A DNA stretch of 64,000 bases. Source: Thalassia testudinum (taxonomy: Eukaryota; Streptophyta; Magnoliopsida; Alismatales; Hydrocharitaceae). The notes beneath the pieces are model-generated. The model had not been told where the DNA came from. It ran no database searches and was given only the letters and a program-made list of their open reading frames with translations. The stretch is from NCBI GenBank assembly GCA_037157565.1, contig JAZHRO010000002.1, positions 31,206,501 through 31,270,500 on the forward strand, in the 5' to 3' direction. Made by a program: the position numbers and the translations under genes. Below are positions 21,365-32,428 of the stretch, in pieces (position 1 is the first letter of the stretch; the number at the start of each line of letters is the position of its first letter).

Positions 21365-22613
21365 TACCCCCATGCCTATCTTTTGCTAGTCCCTAGGAAA
21401 AACTGTATGCTATTTATAGAAGAATTAGGTTGGATTATTTGGACCTAAGTCATATTCAATCATTAAGAAATTGTCTACTTAGGAACTGAACTTTCAAAGA
21501 CACAACAGCGCTTGGGTATCAGCCAAAATGTAGACCGCCTTAAGCCCTTGCCTTATTCAAAGAAAATTTTCTTTTTCTCTTTTTACTCTTTTCTAATATT
21601 TTTGGATTTTCAAATTTTAGGGTTTAAGAGTGGCTTTCTACGGCCATTCAACTCACCCAAGATTTGATGAGAACCCTAAGCTTTAAGCATCTTATTGTGA
21701 TTGTGATAGACTGGTTGACCGGCAGTTAGAACGGACTTCGGATTTCTACGCCTCTAGGTGGCCTCAAAAAGAATTCTACCTAAAGGTGTATCTTTACAAC
21801 CGGTAGCTTTCTCCCTACTTTTATTTTTTTACGGGGTCAACACAAGGGTGAATCCAGTGTATATCTCCCTAGTTTATTCTACTTCTCTGCTTCTTCCTAT
21901 GTGTTTTGGGAATTTTTAGTGCGTTTTCTAAGCTGGGTTCTGGACAACCGGTCGATGAGCTGTTACCACCGACAACTTGCCAGCCATACTCGTGCGGCGA
22001 AGTGTGGCTTATTTCTTTTTGTTCTTTTCTCCTTTTCTTTTTGATTTGTTTTTCTTTTTTTCTTTTTAAGTAGGTGGCTTCCTTGGTCTAAGATTTACCT
22101 AAAGGCAGCAAAAAGAGAAAGGTCCAGTGACTGGGCTCTGGACAACCTACCTATGGGCTGTTACCCACGATAACTTGCCAGCCATATCACCCCAGAAAGT
22201 TCATTAGCTACCCAATTTCCGTTAAAATCGCCGAACAACGAGTCAGTGCAAAGAAAGTGTGTAGATGCTTAAGACTCAAAATTTCCTCAAATCAGAGGGC
22301 GGGTTGGTAAGTCGTGTACTTATCACCCAAATTTTATTTACTCCAATTAAAATAAAATTCAAGTTGGCGAGAACTCAAAAAAAAAATCCACATTTTAGTG
22401 GATACACGGGCTGATTAAGTCCAAAGACCTAAAGGGTCTTTGTGTTCAGATCTTAATGTAGTATTTCTTAAGATTGAAAATTTTCTTAAACCCAAATTCT
22501 CTTTCCTAATTCTGATTTTTTTTTTATAAAATAAAATAAAACAAATCTACGGAGCTGACGAATGAATCCAGATATAAATATCCACCCCCCCATGCCTATC
22601 TAATGCAATGTCC
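21365..22613 (-). other. A2 3' non-coding region
   Basis: Contains the polypurine tract (21365-21376), stem-loop units (21932-21995 and 22130-22190) and the central purine tract with hairpin (22582-22623). The arrangement is the same as in A, with short T-rich tracts between. Confidence 0.65.
21932..22190 (-). repeat. Paired stem-loop units in A2 3' region
   Basis: Two units, each with CTGGCAA and TTGTCCAG arms on the minus strand. The 22130-22190 unit keeps the apical TGGG/CCCA hairpin around TAACAG. Confidence 0.65.
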
Positions 22614-24416
22614 TCATTGTATTAAAAAGACATAAAACAGAGTGGAAAAGCGTAGAAAGCACCTGGATTGCGTGAATATCAGGTCTACTCCAAGATAAAA
22701 ATGAAAAAGAACTGTATATGTGATGAGTTTAGTGCCTTCAGCTAGGCACACTATACAAAGAAAAGAAATGAAGAATTCACAAGTGCAGGTCAGAATTAAA
22801 ATAAATAGAAGAATCCTCTGACCTATCAACAGCGGTCCACAGATGTGGACCAGATTGTGGTGCAGACCCGTCCCCCATAATCGAGAATATCTTAGGTTCT
22901 GGATAAAAATTACCCAAAACCTAAAATCAAAATGCAAGCGGGGTCGGGCCTGCGATTTATGAGGATGCACCCCAAGGCCAAAAAGTTGGGTTACAGAGAA
23001 TTGAAGCTCAAAAGGATAATCGTTGAATGTGTGCTTGAGTTGAACATCCTTGAAACAAATGTCGTAAGGGTTTTGATTTGGTGGTTTCAGCTTAAAAGGA
23101 ACCCTTCGACTCAATCTTCCATTTCCTCCAAAATTAACTTCCCAGATCATAACCTCCCAGCTCCTATCCTCCTCATTTAGCGTATCAAATTCCAAGACCT
23201 CTTGTATATTCATCACCCCATCTGAAATCTCCAAGTCTAAATGATGTGGCAGAATCAAAATTGACTTGGGTCTAATTATCTTAGAATTAGAATCATCAAT
23301 AAGCTCAACAGGGTGTAACTGATAATAAGAGCATTGAATTGATTCCTCCAGAAAATGCAATTCTGGATCTGTATCGTGTGTCCTAATAAGATCAGTTTCC
23401 TCAATTATTGGGCTATCAAATGATCTATCAGATTCCTCAGGCCCAATCGTCTCACAAAAATCATGTTCAGAAAACTCGCGTGAGACTTTGCAACTTGAAT
23501 CTTCACCATCAAAGAAATCAGGATCCGTATCAATGTATGTCCAAAAATCAATTGTCACTTTGTGTTCCCAAGAGACATACGTTTTCTCATAACCTGGCTC
23601 AGGGATCTCAGGTGAAGAAATCAGATCATGTTTAATTGGTTGCTTTAATTCAATCTGGTCAGCCTCGTAACACTTGTCCCCCCCAATAGGTGCCTGAGCG
23701 GGTTCTGTCTTTGGCTTTCCTCAAGAGGGTTCATCCTGGGAATCATCCCAAGATTGAATCAAAGCAACCACGAATCTCATCCTCAATTTCGCTAATTTCC
23801 CGAGTAGAAACTCACCCGGGTTCTTATCCTTAACGTCCTGGAGCCAATCCAACAAAGACTTGTTTAAATCATCAATCATCTGAATCAGGGGCTCCAATCT
23901 CTCAATGCAAGGTGTTGGCTGAACTTCTAAAGATTGAATGATATTTCTCAAGTTAGCCAGAACCTTATCTTGAACCTGGTTATCCTGAACCAAATGAGTT
24001 GGTTCAGGGTTGGGCGGGTTTGGGCTCAATGCAGGGGAATTAACGAATTGAGATTCATTATACCCTTCCTGATAATAGGTCATTTCATATTGTTCAAAAG
24101 ATGGTGATGACCTAAAGGCAGTGAAATCAGAGGATGGGTGAGGATCGATGTATCCTTCTTGATTGTAGATCGTATTAGGTTGTTCATGAAAGGAAGACGA
24201 TCTATAATCGATGTAACTCTGAGATGGATAGAAATCAAAATCAAAGTGTTCAGGGTTAGACCCTAAACACGGGGGTCCGGAATTGTATCCCCAATCCAAA
24301 TTATCCCAACCATCTGATGGTTAATTACAATACGAGTCGGAATAATCGTCATGTTGAGGATAATTCACAACAGGAGGGAAAGAGCGGGAATGCGTGAAAT
24401 ATGTGGAATGATTCAT
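22614..24416 (-). pseudogene. Orphan ORF of the A family, copy A2 (broken)
   Basis: Homologue of the A copy, starting at the ATG at 24416. An in-frame TAA lies about 31 codons in, at nearly the same place as the TGA in A. A long frame is then open from 24299 to 23721 (MDWGYNSGPP to SWDDSQDEPS) and stops at a TGA. The acidic C-terminal half runs from 23558 down to 22614. Here the frame continues about 110 codons past the point where copy A stops (HPHKS), through a hydrophobic stretch (ILLFILILTC, FFISFLCIVC). That extension overlaps the conserved non-coding post-coding box, so I treat it as readthrough, though a membrane tail cannot be excluded. Function unknown. Confidence 0.65.
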
Positions 24417-25585
24417 GAGACACAGGAGGAAGAAAGGTGCCCTGCAATACAAACAATCAAAACCTATCTTTAAATGGGTTAGCCTAAAGACCTACAGACT
24501 CCCAAAACCCATCTTGAGATAAAGGAACGATTTGATCTACTTCTGTCTGTTCAATCCAACCAGTTAGAAGGAGGGACTGGGGAGAAAGTTCTTCCTTCGG
24601 CTTACGCCTCCGGTTCCTAGTGGACACCTCAGCCGCGATCGTTTGACTCTGCTCCCCTAGCTAGACATTAGATTGAACAGTAGAAATAGACTAATCAAAA
24701 ATAATCTCGTTCTGAGTTCTGAAGAGCGACTCCAATCCTTAAGGCCAATGTCTACTCTGTTTTATTTAGGGCTAGGTTTGAATGTGCTTTGGAATGTGAT
24801 GGGCCCTTTAAATGGGTTGTGCCCTTAATGATTGATTGATTTGTGTGTGCGTGCACAACCAATTATTTTCAAGCAAGATTATTTTTGATGTGGTGAATTT
24901 TAAGGTTCAAATCTTGCTTAGTAGCTGTTAGGATTCAACTTTAGGTGTTTTCAAACAAGTTTCATTGGCACACCAGGTTTTGCAAGCACAGGTGAAGATA
25001 TTTTCCTTTAAAGTTTAAAAAGAATGTGGAGTGCCTGGTAAATCCCTAAGAGTTGAACCTAATTGGTAGCTACTTGATGAGTTTATTTTATTTGAAGTGG
25101 TGCGGCCCAAACAACTCAAACAACTGGCCTGATGCACCACTTAATTAGGCACACAAATGATTACCTAATCTGATTTCTACTCGATTATGTGTTTGGATGT
25201 GTGTACCAGCTCGTAAGATCGGTTTACCGGTTGAGTTAGAAAATCAGATGAGGTTGTGTACCTTTGTGAGTTTTTTTTTTTTAATTTTTTTCTGTTTTTT
25301 TTAATGTGGGGGTTGGGGTGAGTATGGGTGTCAAATAACAAACAATCTGACGTTGGAGTTTATAAGAACACCTAGGTTGATTGATGTTTGAATTATTATG
25401 TGATGAAATGAAATCTCATGGGTGGGAGGTGGGGGATAACTTACAGAACCTTCCACAGCACTTTACTCCGATCTACCGCTTTTGCCTGTCTCTAAAGAGT
25501 ACCTGCAATTACAATAAGAAAGGAGAAAAGTGAGGTAAATGATTTGTAAGTTACAAAATGCGAAAAGAAATCAAAGAGCGTTGCC
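24417..25585 (-). other. A2 5' leader
   Basis: Non-coding leader with the conserved leader box at about 24560-24690 (GTCAAACGATC, GAAGGAAGAACTTTC hairpin with one changed base). A T-rich run is at 25268-25300. No coding sequence seen. Confidence 0.6.
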
Positions 25586-25603
25586 TCCCCGGCAACGGCG
25601 CCA
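25586..25603 (-). other. tRNA-Asp primer-binding site of A2
   Basis: The minus strand reads TGGCGCCGTTGCCGGGGA exactly, fully complementary to the tRNA-Asp 3' end as known for plants, three bases from the LTR. Confidence 0.9.
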
Positions 25604-26429
25604 AAATGTTGAACGCTACGAATCTACGCTAACGTGTTCAGTTTTGGAAAACCTGTCGTTGTAGTTCGAAAGCGAAGGATTCGTGTTCAACAAATAAAAT
25701 TTATACTGAAATTAAAATTCCGGGTCGAACACAGGGAGGCGGACGTTTGATTTAAAAACTTCGCGTTTCTTTTTATTTGTCACGAAGTAATTTAATGTAA
25801 AACTATCTAAGTATCTACAACAAATAGAAGAGAGAGAGGGTAAGAGAGAGAGAGAGAATATTACACATAGAAATCAAAATGAGATGTAGAATAGACAGAG
25901 AATGTATCATTAAGAAGACTATTCATTACAACTAGAAAGCATAAAACAATTACACTAGAAAGTGATAAATTTACTCTAGAAAGCATTAAAAGAATGGAGG
26001 GAGAAATGTCCTCCTCGACGATCGCTCGGAGGACGAATAGACTACTCTAGAAAGCAGTAAATCTATACTAGAAAGTAGAAAAAAGAATAGGGAGAGAGAA
26101 ATCCTCCTCGACGGTCGCTTGGAGGACGAGTCGGACGGGACGACGCCTGGATGAAGGAGGACGAAGCGGGACAAAGGAGGACGAAGCAGAAGAACGGGAA
26201 CGGAGCAGCGCGCCGTCGTCGTTGTGGGATCCACTTCCGAAGGGGGACGAAAATTTGGACTTTATCTCGCGAGAAGCATCCCGGGTGTGGGATAAGCTTC
26301 TCTTGAGCTTTGGAGAGGTAGAGAGGAGAAAGAAGGGATGAGAATTTCGTATGGAGGGGGTCTCCTTTTATAGTTGCAATGAGTGGGGGCAAAATGAACA
26401 TTACAACTTCAAAATAATAAAAGAGGGGT

Positions 26430-26459
26430 CTTTAGTGATGGATAAATCCATCACTAAAG
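26430..26459 (-). promoter_or_regulatory. Compensated palindrome (A2 5' LTR)
   Basis: The arms read CTTTAGTGATGGAT and ATCCATCACTAAAG. Relative to the sister LTR one arm has G-to-A or C-to-T and the other has the matching change, so pairing is kept although the TGACG core is lost. Confidence 0.6.
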
Positions 26460-26728
26460 CCCCCAACGTGGGCGTTGTGGGCGGCTCGCGCGTGCCTCCT
26501 CGCTTGCTCGCGCGCTCAATGGCTTGCGCACGTCCGCTGAGTCTCAGCCGTCCGATCGCGAGATCAGACGGCTTAAGTCGTGCCTTCACCCGCTGCATTG
26601 CGTGCCCGCCCGCGTGCAATCGCGCATTACGCACGGGCGTGCTTGAGCGCGTCATCCTGATTGAGCACGCGCGGCCGTTGGATGGCGATCGTGTGGTCGA
26701 TCGGAGGCGCGCCACCGCTCCAATTTCA

Positions 26729-26798
26729 GCGTGGCGGGGCTCGAACGTGCATCCCCGCTTCGTGTTAGAGCGCTCGACCAACGCACTGGGGTCGCGTT
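26729..26798 (-). other. tRNA-like segment in U3 of A2 5' LTR
   Basis: Homologue of 20701-20769. The B box is altered (ACGTTCGAGCC on the minus strand) and the A-box region reads GTTGGTCGAGCGCTCTAA. Confidence 0.5.
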
Positions 26799-27384
26799 TA
26801 TGTCGAGCTCCTGACTTCAGCGCGGGCACGTCACAGCCGTTGGATCTTAATCCAACGGCGGGGAAAGGCGGATGAGGAGACTGCCAAGATTGCGTGTGGC
26901 CGAAATGGTGCCACGTGGCACCATCTTGGCTGTCCATCTTCTGGAAGCTGTAGATGGTGCCACAGATGTCGGATTGACTCGATTTTTGTGTCGTTGGGCT
27001 GCGATCGATGATCCGAATTCATCCATGCGGTCGGATTTGTCATCTGAAGTGCAGATTTACACCATCTTGGCCCTTGATCTTCTAGGGTTCCCGGGTCACT
27101 ATCTGATGCTACGGATGCCTGATTAGGGCGATTTTGGAGTCGTTGAACTCCAGTCGTCGCCCTGATCACATCCATACGGTTGGATCTTTGATCCGAGGTC
27201 CCAATTAAATGTTTGCCTTGTCCAAGCACATAAAAGGAGATAATTAACCTCCATTTTATTCAAACTACTCTAAATGCAAGGATGATGCATGTTATGCAAT
27301 ATTTATATCATGAAATGCAATCTATGCTTAAGAACATGCAAAAATAGACATTTTAAGTAGTGTAATTGTGTTTACATCAATGAC

Positions 27385-27856
27385 GTTGATGTGTTGCCTC
27401 GTTCCCGCTTCATCCTACTTCGTCCTCCTTCTTTCTGCTCCGTCCTCCGCCTTCCAGGCATCGCTCCATCCGTCTCATCCTTCAAGCATTCGTCGAGGAG
27501 GATAACATCTCACTCCTTTCTTTTTATCGCTTTCTAGAATAGAATTTTCCTCTTTCTAGCTATAATCATTTCCTGCTTTCTAGTTGTAAAAATAGTATTC
27601 TTATATCAAGTGATTGTTCTCTCTCTCTCTCTTAGTGTTAATATCAATTTCATTGTAATTATCTCGCTTTCAAATTAAAATACCAAAAAAATATAATCGT
27701 GGATTTTAGATCGACGTAGCCTCCCTGTGTTCAACACGAAATTTCTTTATGAATTTTGGTAAAATTTTATCTGTTGACTGATTGCTTTGTAAATCGAACT
27801 ACAACGATATGTTTTTCAAATCAAACTTCGATCGCATAGTTTTCCACTATCCAACA
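27385..27856 (+). repeat. D 5' LTR, right part
   Basis: The LTR resumes after the second ATGAC and runs to CTATCCAACA. It contains the U5 box CCTCCCTGTGTTCAACAC (near 27721), shared with other families as CCTCCCTGTGTTCGACCC. The two D pieces total about 1.77 kb, close to G's 1.66-kb LTR. Confidence 0.85.
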
Positions 27857-27859
27857 TTT

Positions 27860-27877
27860 TGGTACCGTTGCCGAGGA
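27860..27877 (+). other. Primer-binding site of D
   Basis: TGGTACCGTTGCCGAGGA, two differences from the tRNA-Asp form, followed by GGC. Confidence 0.75.
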
Positions 27878-29135
27878 GGCAATGATTCTCGATTTTCTTT
27901 CTGCATTTCGTGCACTTTATTATTTTCTAGCTTGCTTTATTTCTGATCTATTATTTTGTAGGTACCTCAACAGGGAGTCTTCAAGCGGTAGATCAGAGTA
28001 AAGTGCAGTTGAAGACAATTGTAAGAGCTTCCCATTCTTCCCCCTCCATAGATTTCATTTCACAACATTAATTCAAACCCTAATTAACCTAGGTGTTTGC
28101 ATAAATCCTAGGGTTTGTTTGGTTGCTTGGATTTCTACTCACATTCATCTCACCCTCATATAAAAAAAAATCAACAAAAAGATACTTCTTGTGGGATAAA
28201 TCAACATACACACTACATACACCCACATTCAAGGCACATAACCTAATTGATTTTTATCTACTCAACTAGGATTTTGAGTTGTGGAATCGGTACACACAAA
28301 TCAACATATAAAAGAGTAGAAATCATTCTAGGTTAATCATTTTGTGTGCCTAACTCAGTGGTGCAATTTTGGCCAATTGTTTGAGTTGTTTGGGTCGTAC
28401 CACTTAACCTAAAATCAACTCACCAAGTAGCTTCCCTTTAGGGTTTTCAATTTAGGTCAATACCAGACACTCCACTTTACTTTTTGATTTCAAAAAGAAA
28501 AAGATCTTTACCTGTGCTTGAAAATCTGGTTTGCCTCTGAAACTTGATTGAATCAACCTAATTCCAAACCCTAAAAGCTACTTAAGCAAGATTTGAACCT
28601 TAAAATCCACTCATAAAAAATAATCTTGCTCGAAAACCTTGGTTGTGCATGCACTCACACATTCTCAATTAATCATCAAGGGCACAACCCATCTTAAGGG
28701 CCCACCACATTCCATAAGCACTACAATCCTAGGCCTAAATAAAATCAAGTAGACATTGGCCTTAGGGATTAATTCGCTCTTCGGGGCCCAGTCTGAGATT
28801 GTTTATAATTAACTTGCTTGTATCAATCAATTTGATGTCTAGCTAGGGGAGTAGCGTCAAACGACCATGGCTGGGGGGTACACTAGGAATCGGAGGCGCA
28901 AACTGAAGGAAGAACCTTCTCCCCAGTCCCTCCTTCTAACTGGTTGGATTGATTGGACACAAGTAGAGTAAATCGTCTATAATCTTAAGATGGATTCTGA
29001 GGGTTTGTAGATCCTTAGGCTACCCCACTTAAGGACAGGCTTGCTTTTTTGTGCTACAGGGTTCTAATCCCTAGTCCTTCAGACCTCTTCCTAGTTTATG
29101 ATTGGAAGGAGGTCATTGAATCCCCGATTGGAAGG
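27878..29135 (+). other. D 5' leader, truncated
   Basis: Non-coding leader with the conserved box at 28830-28960 (GATGTCTAGCTAGGGGAG, GTCAAACGACC, GGCTGGGGGGTACACTAGG, GAAGGAAGAACCTTC). It closely matches G's leader in reverse (35745-36985). It stops about 70 nt before the expected gag start, at GAAGG (29131-29135), the presumed target site of C. Confidence 0.75.
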
Positions 29136-30671
29136 TGATCACACGTGTTTTACGAGTTTGAAATCAGGGTTACAAGTAACCCGTTGTCGTAGTTGCAAAA
29201 CTCGTGATCAAATAAAATTTATATTAAAACTACAATGGAGTCTCGGGTCAAACACAGGGGGAGACATTTACTTTAATTGAAAACCGCGCTTCATTTTGTT
29301 TATTTTTGGTATTTTAGGGTTTTGTTTTTTTTTGTATTTTTGTAAGAAGAAGACAAGCAGAATGAATCAACAGAGATATGGAACAAATATGATATAGATA
29401 TCACTTCAATGTAAATTACAATCAACTATGAAAGCATAAAAAGAGAGGGAGGTGAGAAAAATCTCTCGAATCGGTTGTTCGGCAAGACGACGTCGCCTGG
29501 CGGTTGCTTGGACGAAGGAGGTGAGGAGCGGGACCATGGAGGTGAGATGCAGGAGGATGTCGGGTAGAGGAAAGCTTCGGCGTGGCTTCGAAATGGAGGT
29601 TAGAAGGTGGAGATGATCTGCTACCGAAATGGAGGTGGGAGGACGGCTCCAAGGCGACCTATGAATGGAGATGGGAAGTTGGAGGAGTATTTGGTGGGGC
29701 AGAGGTTCGTTAGACTAATAGGAGCCTTGGGAGCTTGAGAGTAAGCTCTAATGGAGAGTTGGTAGGCTTGCTAGAGCCTAGGAGTTGGTGGGAGTAGAGT
29801 AGGTAGAGATGGCTTGGAAGGGAGGGGGTGTAAGTTCTTTTATAGTGGAGAAGATGAGGCAAACATAGGTAAGGGACCATTAGTGACCTTCAGGCTATTG
29901 CTGGAAGTGTTGCTGTAGGCAACTCATGCCCGCTCATGCCTGCTCACGCCCACAGCTGGCTTTGCTTGCATGCAAAGAATTAGCGACAGCTGTAAGTGTC
30001 GTTGTAGGTCCAGCTTTGCTGTAGGCTGGTGCCAACTCAGCACGTGCTCGCCCCTTGCTTCACTGGCACTGCACTGTGCACTCTCTTTGCCACGCACGCG
30101 CACACTCATGCGCTGGCGATGCGCTGTGCGCATGTGTGCCTCTGTGTGTGCGCGTGCACCTGTGCTGCTGTGCGCGTGCGTGCGCATCGGCGGCCTGGGC
30201 TGCGCCACATGGTGTAATTTGGGTCTTCCATCTTCTTTTAGTTGTAGGGGCTTCTACAGATGTCGAATTGAGTCGATTTTCATGCCGTTGGGTTGCGATT
30301 GTCGAGTCGAATCTATCCGCACGATCGGATTTGTCATTTGAAGCTCTGAATTATGTCACCTAGTCCCTTGGCCATTGATCTTCCTCGGATTGCATATGGT
30401 GCTACAGGACTCCGATCGACGCGATTTCGGAGGTGTTGGACTCCGACCGTCGTCTTGATCAGATCCGTATGGTCGAATCGTCAATTCGAGGTTATGGAAT
30501 AAATATCCTTCTCTCCTGGCCACAAAAAGCATACAATTAACCTAAATTATATACAACTACCCTAAATGCAGAATGACGCATGCTATGCAATATTTACAAC
30601 ATGAAATGCAAATCTAAGCCTAGGAACATGTATGAAAAGGCATTTTACCCTCAATAATTATGTCTACATCA
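29136..30671 (-). repeat. 3' LTR of C
   Basis: It runs from TGATCACACGTG to CTACATCA. U3 contains a GCACGC-rich stretch (30080-30190), and a TATA box lies at 29837-29844 (minus). The TGACG palindrome is barely recognisable (CATTAGTGACC near 29877), and the tRNA-like segment is not seen. Confidence 0.8.
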
Positions 30672-30935
30672 TACCCCCATGCCTATCTTTTGCTAGTCCT
30701 TAGCAAAATTAAACTACATGCTGTGTATAAAAATTGAATTAGGATTAGATTGCCTAGGCCTAAGTTGTTTATTAACAATAGAAAATTTTAACTAAGGTCC
30801 GAAACAACGAAAACTCAACGTACCCAAGTGTCTGCTAGAATGCAGAATGCCCAAGTCCTCGCCTTATTTGAAAAGGGAAGATACATTTTTTTAATTTTTC
30901 TTCCTTTCTAATTCTTTTGTACTTTTGGAGTTTGA
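30672..30935 (-). other. C polypurine tract and truncated 3' region
   Basis: The polypurine tract GGCATGGGGGTA (minus, 30672-30683) is followed by sequence matching the region just upstream of the polypurine tract in A and E. The stem-loops, central purine tract and all coding sequence are absent because of the deletion. Confidence 0.7.
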
Positions 30936-31259
30936 GAGTTCCTCTAAGTGCTGAAACGGGTCTTCAGAGCCAAGCCCATGGAAATGTTTGATCAGGCTTA
31001 ACACCTTGGACTTGATTTCTATATCTCTGGTAGGAATCTGGATGCTGGGATGTGATAAACACTAGTTTATCATCATTCTCATGCACTAAAATAAACCTAG
31101 CTCTTAGGATTTTACTCTGCAAATGGGTTTTTGGGCTGCATTTAGGCATTCACTAGGTTAGGCATGCATTGCATTTCTTTTGCTATTTTAATGTGTTTTT
31201 ATGAGTGTTAGGGATGAACAGATATACAGATCCCTAAAACCCTAGCACTCAAGAAGGCA

Positions 31260-31960
31260 ATTGGTGAAGAAGGAGTTCAGACTAGCTGGAACTCAGCTTG
31301 ATCCAGCTCACCACAGTTGGAACCTAGCTCACTTGAACTAGGGTTAGCCCATCCCAGCTCCATTCAGCTAATCTCAGTTGAATGGCAGCTCAAGAGAGTT
31401 CATCTTAGCTCACCCTAGCTCAAGTCAGCTGAGATCCAGCTCAACTTAGCTGAGTCTAGCTCATCTCAGCTCCCACTAGTCCACAGGGAGTTCTAGCTAG
31501 CTTAGCTGAGTTGATAGGAGTTCACCCCAGCTCAGACCCAGCTACATCCAGCTCCACTCAACTCTAGCCAGCTGAAGAAGAACTCATCCAAGCTCAGGAA
31601 GCTCAAGTCTAGCTCCCGGGGACCCAGCTTAGCTCAAGCTAATTGAGCTAAGCTACCTTAGCTGTCTCAACCAGCTCAATCCTCCCCAGGAGCACCTGCC
31701 CAGCTCACCTCAGCACCATTCAACAGAAGCCAGCTCACTTTAGCTTGGCTTTGTAGCTAGCAAAGAACTAGCAAGCTAAGCTAGCTAGAGTAGCCCCATG
31801 TTGACCTCTTTAGCAGTTGCCTGCTCCACTTCAGCTCCAGATTCTTCAGAACCAGCTCCTCCCTCCAAACCCTAGCTCCAACACCTCCTCCTCTACTCCT
31901 CCATTAGCTAAGCTAGCTTATCTTAGCTTAGCTTAGCTTAGCTATGCTCCAACTTCCTTG
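31260..31960 (+). repeat. AGCT-rich degenerate repeat in B+ U3
   Basis: Dozens of AGCTCA/AGCTGA-type units at roughly 8-12 nt spacing fill about 700 bp. Because AGCT is its own complement, many local hairpins are possible. The same tract is reversed in B- (33700-34440). Confidence 0.8.
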
Positions 31961-32428
31961 GCTTGTACCACCCCAAAAACCCACCTAACAACTCCACCCA
32001 ACTAGCTCCACCTAAGCTCCACATAAGCTAACCTACTTGGTGCCAACCTATCCTACCCACCACCTCCAAAAGACACCTAAAAGTGGCGCCAAAACCACCC
32101 TAACTACCCCCTTGTTGGATCCACTTTTCCCTCCAAAAATCCCCTTCATCTCCACCACACATCTCCCCTTAAACACATCTCTACCCTCCACATAACCCCT
32201 CCTTCTAGAACCTTTCTTGGCGCCACCTAAGACCCCCTTCTAGAAGCTATTTTGGTGCCAACTTCAAGGGGTGTCACCACCCATAACCAACCCCTAGGAG
32301 TCCCTTGGGTTGGTGCCAAATGCCCTTAGCCATAGGATCCCTAACCACCTCCATCCTTCCATCTTAGCCCTCCATTTCAAGAGGCAACTTAACCCCCCAT
32401 CATACCCTATAAAAAGACCACTACCCAC

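Larger units (their letters stand above)
19601..27379 (-). mobile_element. Element A2: complete non-autonomous LTR element, minus strand
   Basis: The second full member of the A family lies in D's 5' LTR. LTRs are at 19601-21364 (3') and 25607-27379 (5'). The target duplication ATGAC is exact (19596-19600 and 27380-27384). The interior has the same order as A: primer-binding site, leader box, orphan ORF, post-coding box, central purine tract, two stem-loops, polypurine tract. No gag or pol is present. Confidence 0.95.
25607..27379 (-). repeat. 5' LTR of A2
   Basis: Sister of 19601-21364, ending TTTACATCA before ATGAC. It contains a compensated TGACG-type palindrome (26430-26459), a CCGTCCGATC palindrome near 26548, a tRNA-like segment (26729-26798) and a TATA box near 26364. 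Confidence 0.95.
18308..29135 (+). mobile_element. Element D: 5' part (LTR and leader), plus strand
   Basis: D is inserted in H's gag. Its 5' LTR starts TGGTGTGCGTACAT (18308) after ACCCA, is split by A2, and ends at 27856 next to a primer-binding site. A leader follows that closely matches the leader of G in reverse. It stops at CCGATTGGAAGG (29135), where a C-family LTR begins. No D gag, pol or 3' LTR is seen, so the rest may lie beyond the window or be lost. Confidence 0.8.
29136..30935 (-). mobile_element. Element C remnant: 3' LTR and short 3' region, minus strand
   Basis: A full LTR (29136-30671) and polypurine tract are followed by about 260 bp of the usual 3' non-coding region. Near 30935 the sequence switches to gag of a different subfamily (G). 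The C LTR end (TGATCACACGTG) matches the end of F's LTR in reverse (ATGTGCGACCA), so C and F belong to one subfamily. The partner of its putative target duplication GAAGG is missing. Confidence 0.75.

Noticed and set aside
22614..22950. Hydrophobic, membrane-like tail of the A2 orphan ORF, suggestive of an env-like protein
   Set aside because: It lies across the conserved non-coding post-coding box. The same region is cut off by a stop in A, so readthrough is the simpler view. Kept as a caution in the feature text.
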